From contig JBFXDI010000017.1 of the NCBI GenBank assembly GCA_050181295.1, positions 1-45,765 on the forward strand: 45,765 bases of DNA. Direction: 5' to 3'. Position numbers and translations under genes: made by a program. Shown here one piece after another: positions 1-7,499 of the stretch (its first letter is position 1; every line of letters begins with the position of its first letter). Source of the DNA: JBFXDI01 sp050181295 (lineage in GTDB: Bacteria > Pseudomonadota > Alphaproteobacteria > Rhizobiales > Aestuariivirgaceae). Under the pieces are notes generated by a model. That model was not told where the DNA came from. It searched no databases and saw only the letters and a list, made by a program, of their open reading frames with translations.

Positions 1-74
1 ATCGGCGTCCACTTCGCTCAAAACGGCGCTGACCACTACCGGTCAGGCCGAAGCCAGTCACGCATCCTGGCACG

Positions 75-111
75 CCCAATCTAGACCAATACCGTACCAA
101 CCCCTACCATT
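75..111 (+). promoter_or_regulatory. ACCAAT half-site array upstream of tdm (array 1)
   Basis: Four half-sites follow each other at 10-11 bp steps: CCCAAT (75), ACCAAT (85), ACCAAC (96) and ACCATT (106). The first two form a slightly shortened copy (16 bp, 75-90) of the 17-bp element found at four other places in the window. The array ends about 90 bp before the likely ATG of the tdm-like gene. Probable operator of the GntR-FCD regulator encoded at 26781-27521; this assignment is inferred. Confidence 0.6.
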
Positions 112-200
112 GGCTTGCGCGACTTGGTCAACGGCCGTAACCTTTGGGCGTCATCTTCGTTTTTCCGGACAACAACACCGGAGAAAGATTTTCGAATCCG

Positions 201-2570
201 ATGCTCGATCTTCCCCGCAACCCGTTCTCCCGCCCCCGCCCGAGCCTGATCCTCACTCCGGGCCTCGGAACACTGCCCGAGGGCGTGGAGCGCTACCGGG
301 TCGAAGGTCGCGGCTCGCTTGCCGTTCCCATGTCGGCGGGTGACGAGATCACCATTTCGGATGTCGAGGGGCGGCAGTCTTGCGAGATCGCCTTCGCGGG
401 CGCGGACGGCCGTTTTGACGCCTCCGCTCTCGGCGTTCCGGCGGCCGGCCCGGCGAGCGGTCTTCAGGCCATTCTCGGCGAGCGCACGGAAGGTGCGCGC
501 CAGACCGCATCGGCGCTCGCGCGACGTGGGCTCGATGTCGCCAAGGCGGACGCCGTTCGCCTCTTCGGCGGCGATTCCAGGCCGGGCGAAACGGAAACCT
601 TCAAGGCCTCGAGGGACGGACTGCTGATCGTCGCGGCGCCGGCGGCCCGCATGGATTTCGAGGCGCAGGACACGGCGACCCCGATCGAAGTCCGCATCCG
701 GCGGGCCAGGCGGCGCAACGCCGCCGAAGCCTTCCTGCCGGAACCGCTGGCCGATCCCTTGCAGGAGGTTCGGGTCGATGCCGCGACGGCGCAGGCCTAT
801 GTCGTCAAGGCCGGGGAGTACATCCAGATCATCGACGTCGCCGGCCGGCAGATGACGGACTTCCAGTGCTTCTCCGCACGCAAGCTCGACCAGGGCAAGG
901 ACCTGCCGCTCGACTGGACGGTGACCCGCACGATGCTCGGACGCACCTATCCGACGCCCGGCCTGCCGTCCAAGGCCTTCGACCGCGAGTTCGAGCCGCT
1001 GGTGGAAGTCATCCGCGACACCTGCGGACGGCACGATTCCTTCGCGACCGCCTGCAACAGCCGCTACTACGACGACATGGGCTATCCGGGCCACGTCAAC
1101 TGCACGGAGAACTTCAACGGCGCGCTCGGCCCCTATGGCGTCGAGGCTCGAAAGGGCTGGGAGGCGATAAACTACTTCTACAACACGCGTGTCGATCAGC
1201 AGAACCAGATCTATTCCGACGAGTCCTGGTCGAGGCCCGGCGACTACGTGCTCATGCGCGCGCTGACCGACCTCGTCTGCGTCTCATCCGCCTGCCCCGA
1301 CGACATCAATCCCGGCAATGGCTGGAACCCGACCGATATCCACGTGCGCACCTACGCGGCGCCGGAAAAATTCTCCAGAGCGGTGGCCTATCGCATGACT
1401 CCCGACGCCGATCCTAAGCTCACAAAGGAAACCGCCTTCCATCCACGCCTCTCGGCGCTCTCGCGCAACCATACGGAGTACCGGGGTTACTGGCTGCCGA
1501 CGCATTTCAACAACGAGGGACCGGTCGCGGAATACTGGGCCTGCCGGGAAGCGGCGGCCGTCATGGACCTATCGCCGCTGCGCAAGTTCGAAGTGACGGG
1601 TCCCGATGCCGAACGGCTGCTGCAATACTGTCTCACGCGCGACATCCGGAAGCTGTCGCCCGGCCAGGTGGTCTATACGGCCATGTGCTACGAGCACGGC
1701 GGCATGCTCGACGACGGAACGGTGCTCAGGCTTGCGCAGGACAACTTCCGCTGGATCGGCGGCGACGAGTTCTCCGGCGAATGGCTGCGCCAACAGGCCG
1801 AAAGCCAGGGCTTCAAGGCCTGGGTGCGCTCCTCCACCGACCAGATGCACAACATCGCGGTTCAGGGACCGAAGTCGCGCGACATCCTGAAGGAGATCGT
1901 CTGGACGCCGCCCGCGCGGACCTCGATCGAGGAGCTGCAATGGTTCCGCTTCACGGTCGGACGGATCGGCGGCTTCGAGGGGGCGCCCGTCGTCGTCTCG
2001 CGCACCGGCTACACGGGCGAACTCGGCTACGAGATCTTCTGCCATCCCAAGGATGCAACGGCGGTGTTCGATGCCGTGTGGGAGGCTGGCGAGCCGCACG
2101 GGCTCAAGCCCATGGGGCTCACCGCACTCGACATGGTGCGCATCGAGGCGGGCCTCATCTTCTTCAACTCCGAGTTCTCAGACCAGACCGATCCGTTCGA
2201 GGCCGGCATCGGCTTCACGGTGCCACTCAAGTCCAAGACCGACGACTTCATCGGCAAGGAAGCGCTGATCGAGCGCAAGGAGCATCCGCGCCAGAAGCTC
2301 GTGGGCCTCGACATCGAGTCGGACGTGCAGGCGGGCCATGGCGACTGCCTGCACCTTTCCGGCGGCCGGGCGCAGGTCGGCATCGTCACCAGCGCGACGC
2401 GCTCGCCGATCCTCAAGAAGCAGATCGCGCTGGCGCGTGTCGATGTGCGCCATGCCGCTGAGGGCACGGAGCTCGAGATCGGCAAGCTCGACGGGCATCA
2501 GAAGCGCCTGCCGGCGAGGATCGTGCGCTTTCCTCACTACGACCCGGAGAAAACGCGGGTTCGCGCCTGA
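201..2570 (+). CDS. Trimethylamine-N-oxide demethylase (TMAO aldolase)-like, DUF1989-GcvT fusion
   Basis: Probable Tdm, which splits TMAO into dimethylamine and formaldehyde, the latter captured by tetrahydrofolate. The 789-aa protein has a degenerate DUF1989-like first part (about 20-165), a full DUF1989 domain (about 190-410) and a C-terminal GcvT/THF-binding domain (about 430-785) with the LDDGTV aspartate motif. Cys285, Cys301 and Cys365 are spaced 16 and 64 residues apart. As I recall it, this equals the three-cysteine zinc site of Methylocella silvestris Tdm (263/279/343), and the total length is also similar. ATG 201 was chosen; an upstream TTG at 144 stays in frame, and the only SD-like stretch (GGAGAAAG, 180-187) is rather far from 201. 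An ACCAAT array lies upstream. The gene converges on the RES toxin with a 14-bp gap. Activity on another methylated amine or N-oxide remains possible. Confidence 0.85.
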   Translation: MLDLPRNPFSRPRPSLILTPGLGTLPEGVERYRVEGRGSLAVPMSAGDEITISDVEGRQSCEIAFAGADGRFDASALGVPAAGPASGLQAILGERTEGARQTASALARRGLDVAKADAVRLFGGDSRPGETETFKASRDGLLIVAAPAARMDFEAQDTATPIEVRIRRARRRNAAEAFLPEPLADPLQEVRVDAATAQAYVVKAGEYIQIIDVAGRQMTDFQCFSARKLDQGKDLPLDWTVTRTMLGRTYPTPGLPSKAFDREFEPLVEVIRDTCGRHDSFATACNSRYYDDMGYPGHVNCTENFNGALGPYGVEARKGWEAINYFYNTRVDQQNQIYSDESWSRPGDYVLMRALTDLVCVSSACPDDINPGNGWNPTDIHVRTYAAPEKFSRAVAYRMTPDADPKLTKETAFHPRLSALSRNHTEYRGYWLPTHFNNEGPVAEYWACREAAAVMDLSPLRKFEVTGPDAERLLQYCLTRDIRKLSPGQVVYTAMCYEHGGMLDDGTVLRLAQDNFRWIGGDEFSGEWLRQQAESQGFKAWVRSSTDQMHNIAVQGPKSRDILKEIVWTPPARTSIEELQWFRFTVGRIGGFEGAPVVVSRTGYTGELGYEIFCHPKDATAVFDAVWEAGEPHGLKPMGLTALDMVRIEAGLIFFNSEFSDQTDPFEAGIGFTVPLKSKTDDFIGKEALIERKEHPRQKLVGLDIESDVQAGHGDCLHLSGGRAQVGIVTSATRSPILKKQIALARVDVRHAAEGTELEIGKLDGHQKRLPARIVRFPHYDPEKTRVRA

Positions 2571-2584
2571 GGGGACGGAGGGGA

Positions 2585-3070
2585 TCAGCCGGGTTCGAAC
2601 AGGCGGCGATCCCACCACACCGGCTCTGGCAGGTCGTGCGCGATTTTCCCCGCCTCCGGATGCGCCGGATTGATGAGCACATTTCGCTCCATGCGCGCGA
2701 CATAGGACGGGACGAGCAGGATTCCGGAACGCAGTTCTCGCGCCCATCGAGAGCCGAATTCCCGCGATGCCTCGCGGTCCTCTGCCGACCACGCTGGCAA
2801 CAAGTCACCTGTAACGACTTCGTAGGAAATATCGTTCGGAACCGTGATGCGGATGAAATGCTGGTTCGAGGGCATCCTGCCAGCACCACGGGCGAGCTTT
2901 TCCAGCATTGCAGTCGAATAGTGCTCGCACGCATAGATCAACGGCGTCGAGACGCTGTTCCAGCGGCCCGGAAACAGACCTGATCCTTCCGCGTCATAGA
3001 TCGGGAACTGGCCGTCGGGATCGCCTATCCGATAACAGGTCAGAACGCGGTCGAGACGCTGCGGCCTCAT
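2585..3070 (-). CDS. RES-domain toxin of a RES/Xre toxin-antitoxin pair
   Basis: Small (161 aa) RES-family protein. Studied members such as ParT, MbcT and Res degrade or use NAD+ in the cytoplasm. Family marks are visible: an N-terminal YRI arginine, the GRWN core followed by TPLIYACEH, and an alpha helix with MLEKLAR. Its ATG overlaps the antitoxin stop by 4 bp, as in translationally coupled TA operons. It is the second gene, following its antitoxin, the usual order for this family. No inactivating lesion is seen, so the pair is probably functional. Confidence 0.85.
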   Translation of the reverse strand: MRPQRLDRVLTCYRIGDPDGQFPIYDAEGSGLFPGRWNSVSTPLIYACEHYSTAMLEKLARGAGRMPSNQHFIRITVPNDISYEVVTGDLLPAWSAEDREASREFGSRWARELRSGILLVPSYVARMERNVLINPAHPEAGKIAHDLPEPVWWDRRLFEPG

Positions 3071-3489
3071 ATGGCTGTGCCATACTCCAAACCGCCTAGG
3101 ATATCTTCAACCAGCCGCGCCCCGACCTCGGTCGTGGCGACTTCGATCGGTCGGCGCCCTTCCAGAAGTGGGTTGCCGCGCCAAAGAAATGCGCGCGCTT
3201 CTTCTTCCGACTTCCAGACCCTGAGCGCCGCGGCCCAAATACGCGCGTAGCGGCCTATGCGCTCGCTATGCGCCTGCGACAGGCGCTTGCCTTTGCTGCG
3301 CGAGAGGGTCGCCTTGGGAACCACCCGGTACTTGAAAGTTGCATCTCCAGGCGCGAGCAGGCCCGCCAACCTGTCCAGCGCCTTGGCCGGAAGGCCATGC
3401 TCCATCTCGTCCGCCAGGCGCAGATAGCCGTCTCCGGCCCGGAGGGGAAGGCCCAGCACATCGGCCAGGGCATCAAGCTGTGCGCTCAT
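3067..3489 (-). CDS. Xre/MbcA/ParS-type antitoxin (DUF2384)
   Basis: 140-aa antitoxin partner of the RES toxin. The N-terminal half holds an Xre-like helical DNA-binding part. The C-terminal half matches the toxin-binding DUF2384 pattern: a helix with KSEEEARAFL, then NPLLEGRRPIEVA, then a C-terminal GARLVEDILGGLEYG helix. A GGAGAAG ribosome site lies about 8 bp before ATG 3489. It is expected to repress its own promoter through the perfect inverted repeat just upstream. Confidence 0.85.
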   Translation of the reverse strand: MSAQLDALADVLGLPLRAGDGYLRLADEMEHGLPAKALDRLAGLLAPGDATFKYRVVPKATLSRSKGKRLSQAHSERIGRYARIWAAALRVWKSEEEARAFLWRGNPLLEGRRPIEVATTEVGARLVEDILGGLEYGTAI

Positions 3490-3500
3490 AGGCGCTTCTC

Positions 3501-3549
3501 CATCGTCTCATCTGAGACCCAATATAGGCTCAGATGAGACGATGTTCAA
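3501..3549 (-). promoter_or_regulatory. Toxin-antitoxin promoter with perfect 16-bp inverted-repeat operator
   Basis: A perfect 16-bp inverted repeat (3501-3516 and 3529-3544, arm CATCGTCTCATCTGAG) is separated by 12 bp. Read on the minus strand, a sigma70-like promoter overlaps it: -35 TTGAAC (3549-3544), 17-bp spacer, -10 TATATT (3526-3521). One operator arm fills the -35/-10 spacer and the other covers the start region, ideal for autorepression. The same palindrome lies 9 bp beyond the flavoprotein stop (3553) and may also act in termination. Confidence 0.9.
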
Positions 3550-3552
3550 TGA

Positions 3553-4947
3553 CTATTCCGCTGCGGCGGCCTGGGCCTCGTCGAGAAGCTTCCCGGCGAG
3601 CGCGCGCTTCTGGCCGGCGTCCATCTTCTTCAGCTCGTTGTTGAGCACGCGCTCGTTCAGCGACTGGTTCCAGTAGTCGAGCGAGCCGAAGCCCAGGAGC
3701 GAGGCCTTGCCCACGAACTGGCGCAGCACCTCGTTGGTCGGTCCCATGACCCAGCCCGCCTTGCCGTCGCGCAGATAGCGCTCGATGCCGAGCGCCGGCT
3801 TGTAGCCGGTGCCACCGCAGGCATGCAGCATCTTGTCGGTCACATGGGCGACGTTCTTGGCGGCCGCGAACTTGAGCTGCCACATCCAATGCAGATAGGC
3901 GGCGCGAGGCAGGGCATCGAGATCCTTGTGGATCGACCAATCGCAATCGTTCGTCGCCTTGTCGAGGGCCTGGGCGAGCAGGAAGTCCATCGACCGTACG
4001 CCGTTGGTGTCGATGATCGCCTCGCCCACATAGTCCTGGATGGTCGGATAGTCCGCGACGCGCATGCCGACGTCCTTGTGCGTCTTGCCGGTCGTGTGGC
4101 GCTTGGCGATGTCGATGAGGGCGAGCGAGATGCCGTTCCAGCAGGCCGAGGAGCAGAGCAGGAAGAACGGATCGACGCACTCGTCGTTGGACTTGGCGCC
4201 GTCGCCCACTGGCCCTACGAGGCGGTTCTTGGGCACCACCTTGTCGGTCTCGATCGGGCCGGACTGGTTGCCGCGCAGACCGAGACCGTCCCAGCTCGCC
4301 GGATCCGCCTTCACCTCATCGCCCATGATGAGGAAGCAGGAGAGGTCGGAGTAGTTGCCGTGGAAGTTGGGGCTCGTGGTCTGGACGATATACCAGTCGG
4401 CGAAACCTCCGGAGGTTGTCCAGGACGCCCGCTTCTTCACATGCCAGCCGTCCTTGGTCTCGGTGGCGGAGGAGGCGATCGGGTACCAGAAATGCGAGCC
4501 CGTCTCGGGGTCGGAATAGGAGAGCGTTCCGACGAGGCAGTCCTTGTCGATGCGGCGGAAGATGTCCTGGATCGGCTCGGAATTGTGATAGCGGAAGGCG
4601 GCCGCGGCCACGGCGCCCGTATGCATGGTGTAGCACATGGCGGTCGAGGGGCAGCCGTAGCGGGCGATCGTCTCCACCACCATGGCGGCCGTCACGTGAC
4701 CTTCGCCCATGCCGCCCAGTTCCTTCGGCACCAGCAACCCGAGGAAGCCGTGCTTGGCGAGAATCTCGAAATTCTTGCGCGGGTAGAGGAGCTTCTTGTC
4801 GCTCTCGACCGCATTGGCGCGCATCTCCTTCTCGCAGAGCGATATGAGCTTTTCCTGCAGCGCCTTCTGGCGATCGCTCAGCACCCACTGGGGATCCCAC
4901 TCGAATCCGAGACCCCAGAACTCTTCCTTGCCCCACTGCTTCGTCAT
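3553..4947 (-). CDS. Acyl-CoA dehydrogenase-like flavoprotein lacking the usual catalytic Glu
   Basis: 464-aa member of the acyl-CoA dehydrogenase superfamily: N-terminal helical domain (about 20-140), beta domain with the flavin-contacting WTTSGGFADWYI segment, and C-terminal helical bundle with CGGTGYKP. At the position where medium-chain enzymes carry the catalytic base (the YEGTSQ motif), this protein reads VMGPTNE (Gly402), so the standard Glu is missing. Relatives lacking it include flavin N- or S-oxygenases, nitroalkane oxidases and desulfinases, so a CoA substrate should not be assumed. ATG 4947 follows a GGGAGAA ribosome site. It diverges from the gene at 5105, with an ACCAAT array between, which suggests co-regulation with tdm and the glx genes. 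The reaction is unknown. Confidence 0.8.
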   Translation of the reverse strand: MTKQWGKEEFWGLGFEWDPQWVLSDRQKALQEKLISLCEKEMRANAVESDKKLLYPRKNFEILAKHGFLGLLVPKELGGMGEGHVTAAMVVETIARYGCPSTAMCYTMHTGAVAAAAFRYHNSEPIQDIFRRIDKDCLVGTLSYSDPETGSHFWYPIASSATETKDGWHVKKRASWTTSGGFADWYIVQTTSPNFHGNYSDLSCFLIMGDEVKADPASWDGLGLRGNQSGPIETDKVVPKNRLVGPVGDGAKSNDECVDPFFLLCSSACWNGISLALIDIAKRHTTGKTHKDVGMRVADYPTIQDYVGEAIIDTNGVRSMDFLLAQALDKATNDCDWSIHKDLDALPRAAYLHWMWQLKFAAAKNVAHVTDKMLHACGGTGYKPALGIERYLRDGKAGWVMGPTNEVLRQFVGKASLLGFGSLDYWNQSLNERVLNNELKKMDAGQKRALAGKLLDEAQAAAAE

Positions 4948-5009
4948 GGATGCTGTTCTCCCTGTGAGCCGTTAAAAACCGCGAGCCTCCCAGCACCGGC
5001 CTTGCGCAT

Positions 5010-5047
5010 ACCAATTTCGACCCTTATGAGGCCAATTGCAAACCAAT
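5010..5047. promoter_or_regulatory. ACCAAT half-site array between divergent genes (array 2)
   Basis: Half-sites begin at 5010 (ACCAAT), 5020 (weak, ACCCTT), 5031 (GCCAAT) and 5042 (ACCAAT), at 10-11 bp steps. The last two form GCCAATTGCAAACCAAT (5031-5047), a full copy of the shared 17-bp element. It lies between the flavoprotein gene (start 4947, minus) and the gene at 5105 (plus), so it could control both. Probable GntR operator (inferred). Confidence 0.65.
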
Positions 5048-5104
5048 TTTTCGGTCGGCGCCAGCCATTCCAGCGTATCCTATTCCCTTTGGAGGCCGGA
5101 TCAA

Positions 5105-5674
5105 ATGCAGAGGTTCAGCGACGACCAGATGCGCAAGGCCTTCTTCGGCTGGCAATGCCGCATCCGGCAAATCGCGATGCGCGAGCATGGCGGAAGGCCG
5201 CTCCCCGCCATGCAGCCAAGGGCGATGCTGCGGTCCGGCGAGACGGTCATCGAGGCCATGACCATCGTACTCCTGCCAAAACGGCCGGCGGAGGCGACGG
5301 CATTTCTGCGCTTCCAGGTGCAGAAGACGCCCGACCCCGCCCGCGCCTATGAAGCAGCGCTCGGCTATTTGCAGGCGGAGCACTATCGCGACCCGGAGGC
5401 GTTCGCGCCGGAGATGACGGCGGTTTTCCCGGTGGGATCCGGCATCGCGGCCACTCTAGCGGGAGCGCGGCGCTGCCTGCTCGAGTTCGAGCAGTGGAGC
5501 CAGCGTTTCCGCTTCACCGCGGCGGTGCGGGAACTGCCCGCGGCCGCGCCGACACGCACCTTCACGCTGGCGCATAACCGCATCTTCAATCCGAACCTTC
5601 CAGCCGCCGCGCTCGTGCTGGGTTTCAAGCCCGACTGGAAGACGGCGCAGGCCGATCCGCTTCCCACGGGATGA
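5105..5674 (+). CDS. Conserved-looking protein of unknown function, in the putative GntR regulon
   Basis: 189-aa soluble protein I do not recognise. The N-terminus is basic and compact (WQCRIRQIAMR, then GGRPLPAMQPRA), followed by a possible mixed alpha/beta domain. There is no signal peptide or membrane helix and only two cysteines (one near residue 19). ATG 5105 was preferred over an in-frame upstream start at 5036 because GGAGG (5091-5095) sits at normal spacing and the upstream start would overlap the operator array. It is divergent from the flavoprotein gene and ends a few bases before the converging cytochrome gene. Regulation suggests a role in the same amine pathway; function unknown. 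Confidence 0.75.
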   Translation: MQRFSDDQMRKAFFGWQCRIRQIAMREHGGRPLPAMQPRAMLRSGETVIEAMTIVLLPKRPAEATAFLRFQVQKTPDPARAYEAALGYLQAEHYRDPEAFAPEMTAVFPVGSGIAATLAGARRCLLEFEQWSQRFRFTAAVRELPAAAPTRTFTLAHNRIFNPNLPAAALVLGFKPDWKTAQADPLPTG

Positions 5675-5681
5675 AGCCGGT

Positions 5682-6104
5682 CTATTGAGGAACCTTGGCC
5701 GTGATTTCGATGGCCGAATAGTAGGCCGCGAGGTCTTCGATCTGCTTGTCGGTCAGCGGTTCGGCGATGATCGTCATCTGGTCGTGCTTGCGGGCACCGG
5801 ACCGATAGGCCTTGAGCTGCTCGATCAAGTAGGGCTCGAGCTGACCCGCGATGTTGGCGGCGTTCATGGCCTTGGAAAGACCGTCGAGGCCATGGCAGGG
5901 CACGCAGACCTGCGCCGCCTTGCGCCCCGCCGCGATGTCTCCGGCCTGAGCGGGCGAACCCAGGACAAGCCATACACCTGCGGCGAGGACTCGAAGGGCG
6001 AAAGAAACGGAGCAGGCGATCCGGTCACCCCCACCCCGACCCTCCCCCTTGAAGGGGGAGGGAGCAATCTTGTGACAGTCCAAGCTTGCCTGCACGCGCA
6101 TCAT
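5682..6104 (-). CDS. Periplasmic c-type cytochrome, class I
   Basis: 140-aa mono-haem cytochrome with CVPCH (about 67-71), a Met near 110 in KHDQMTII as likely sixth ligand, and a C-terminal helix typical of class I. A hydrophobic export segment (about 31-54, ending AQA) precedes the mature protein. The gene is coupled to the sorbosone-dehydrogenase-like gene by an ATGA overlap, so it is the likely electron acceptor of that quinoprotein. Oddly, the first 30 residues before the export segment include SPFKGEGRGGG, the translation of a REP-like palindrome (6041-6063). No alternative in-frame start is seen downstream of it, so the repeat appears to be translated. Confidence 0.85.
   Translation of the reverse strand: MMRVQASLDCHKIAPSPFKGEGRGGGDRIACSVSFALRVLAAGVWLVLGSPAQAGDIAAGRKAAQVCVPCHGLDGLSKAMNAANIAGQLEPYLIEQLKAYRSGARKHDQMTIIAEPLTDKQIEDLAAYYSAIEITAKVPQ
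6041..6063. repeat. REP-like palindrome inside the cytochrome 5' coding region
   Basis: Palindrome of the type CTCCCCCTT-GAAGGGGGAG, common between genes in alphaproteobacteria. Here it lies downstream of the only available start codon of the cytochrome gene and is therefore translated into a Gly/Pro/Lys stretch ahead of the signal sequence. Confidence 0.7.
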
Positions 6105-7354
6105 TTCTCGTAGGAGATGCGGTAGATGGCGCCGCCGAGGTCGTCGGAGACGAGCAGCGAGCCGTCCGGAAGCTGCGCCACGTCGGCGGGCCGACCGAGA
6201 TACTCGCCCGAGTCCGTCAGCCAGCCCTCCGCGAAGGCTTCCGTCGCGCCGACCGATCCATCCTCGTTGACCGCCGTGAACATCACGCGCGCGCCGACAG
6301 GCGTGGTGCGGTTCCAGGAGCCGTGCTGGGCGGAGAAGATGCCGCCCCGGTACTTCGACGGGAACTTCTTGCCAGAATAGAAGGTCATGCCGAGGTCGGC
6401 CGCATGCGCCGTCATCTCCACGGCCGGCGGCACCGCATCGGCGGGCGCTTCCTGATCCTTGTACTCGGTCGTCCGGACAGTGCCGCCGCCGTAATAGGGG
6501 AAGCCGAAGTTCTGGCCCGCTGCGGTGACCCGGTTCAGTTCGCCCGGCGGAATGTCGTCGCCCATGCCGTCGACCTGGTTGTCGGTGAACCACAGCTCGC
6601 CATTCTTGGGATTGAAGTCCATGCCGACCGAATTGCGCACACCCCAGGCGAAAACCTCGCGGCCCGTGCCGTCGCGGGCCATGCGGACGATGCCGCCGAT
6701 GCCGGTCTGCTTGTAGAGGTCCATCTTCTCGGCGGCAAACACGTTGAAAGGCTGGCCGAGCGTTATGTAGAGCTTGTCGTCGGGGCCGATACGGCAGACA
6801 CGGGCCGTGTGATTGAAGGATTCCTCCGAGGCGGGAACGAGATCGCCCTTCTTCACGACATTGAAGGCAGCAACGTCGGGGCTCTCATAGAAGAACTCGG
6901 CCGCCGGGAAGAGCAGCACGCGGTTCTGCTCGGCGATGAACAGGAAGCCGTCCTTGGAGAAGCAGACGCCGTTCGGGATCGTGAAGTCGAGCGAGGGCGC
7001 GAAACGCTTCACCTCGTCGGCCACACGGTCCTTGTTGCGGTCGGTGACGGCCCACACCTTGTTCTTGCGGGTGCCGACGAAGGTCACAATGCCCTGGGGC
7101 CCTACCGCCATATGGCGTGCATCGGGCACGACCGCGTAAAGCGCTATCTTGAAGCCATCGGGCAGCTTGATGTTTTCCAGCGTCTTCTTGATGCCGTCGG
7201 CATAGTCGCCCTTCTGTTCGACGGTCTCGAATTCCATCGAGGTGCCGGTCGTCTGGAAGTTGCCGAGCTTTTCGAGGTTGTCGGTGCTTTGGGCTCCGGC
7301 CGTCGCCGTCGCGAACAGCAGGGCGGCGGAAGCGAGCAAGACACTCTTCAGCAT
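6101..7354 (-). CDS. PQQ-dependent sorbosone/sugar dehydrogenase-like quinoprotein
   Basis: 417-aa exported beta-propeller protein of the glucose/sorbosone dehydrogenase family. It has an N-terminal signal peptide (cleavage near AGA-QS, about residue 21) and repeated propeller blades with motifs such as DNQVDGMGDDIPPGE and GSWNRTTPVG, typical of L-sorbosone dehydrogenase homologues. It would oxidise an aldose or aldehyde in the periplasm and pass electrons to the cytochrome c encoded immediately downstream with an ATGA overlap. GGGAGG precedes ATG 7354. No PQQ biosynthesis genes are in the window. The substrate cannot be told from sequence. Confidence 0.8.
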   Translation of the reverse strand: MLKSVLLASAALLFATATAGAQSTDNLEKLGNFQTTGTSMEFETVEQKGDYADGIKKTLENIKLPDGFKIALYAVVPDARHMAVGPQGIVTFVGTRKNKVWAVTDRNKDRVADEVKRFAPSLDFTIPNGVCFSKDGFLFIAEQNRVLLFPAAEFFYESPDVAAFNVVKKGDLVPASEESFNHTARVCRIGPDDKLYITLGQPFNVFAAEKMDLYKQTGIGGIVRMARDGTGREVFAWGVRNSVGMDFNPKNGELWFTDNQVDGMGDDIPPGELNRVTAAGQNFGFPYYGGGTVRTTEYKDQEAPADAVPPAVEMTAHAADLGMTFYSGKKFPSKYRGGIFSAQHGSWNRTTPVGARVMFTAVNEDGSVGATEAFAEGWLTDSGEYLGRPADVAQLPDGSLLVSDDLGGAIYRISYEK

Positions 7355-7499
7355 GGTTAAGCCTCCCTATGTTGCAGTTTCTTGCGGCCGGCCTTCATTG
7401 CACGGGCCAACCATAGGGAAGAGTTGCATCGAACCCCTGCCCGCACCAGCCATGTTTTCGCCTGTTGGCGATTGGCGCGCGCTTCGTAACAGCGGGATG

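Noticed and set aside
29..46. CTGACC-N6-GGTCAG inverted repeat near the left edge
   Set aside because: A 6-bp stem at the window edge without a U-tract could be chance; the upstream gene is not visible.
3823..5352. Very long open frame antisense to the flavoprotein gene
   Set aside because: High GC keeps the antisense frame open. The protein has no family signature and the opposite strand has a complete well-conserved enzyme. The same reasoning removes long antisense frames opposite the transporter, PhnA, glx and dehydrogenase genes.
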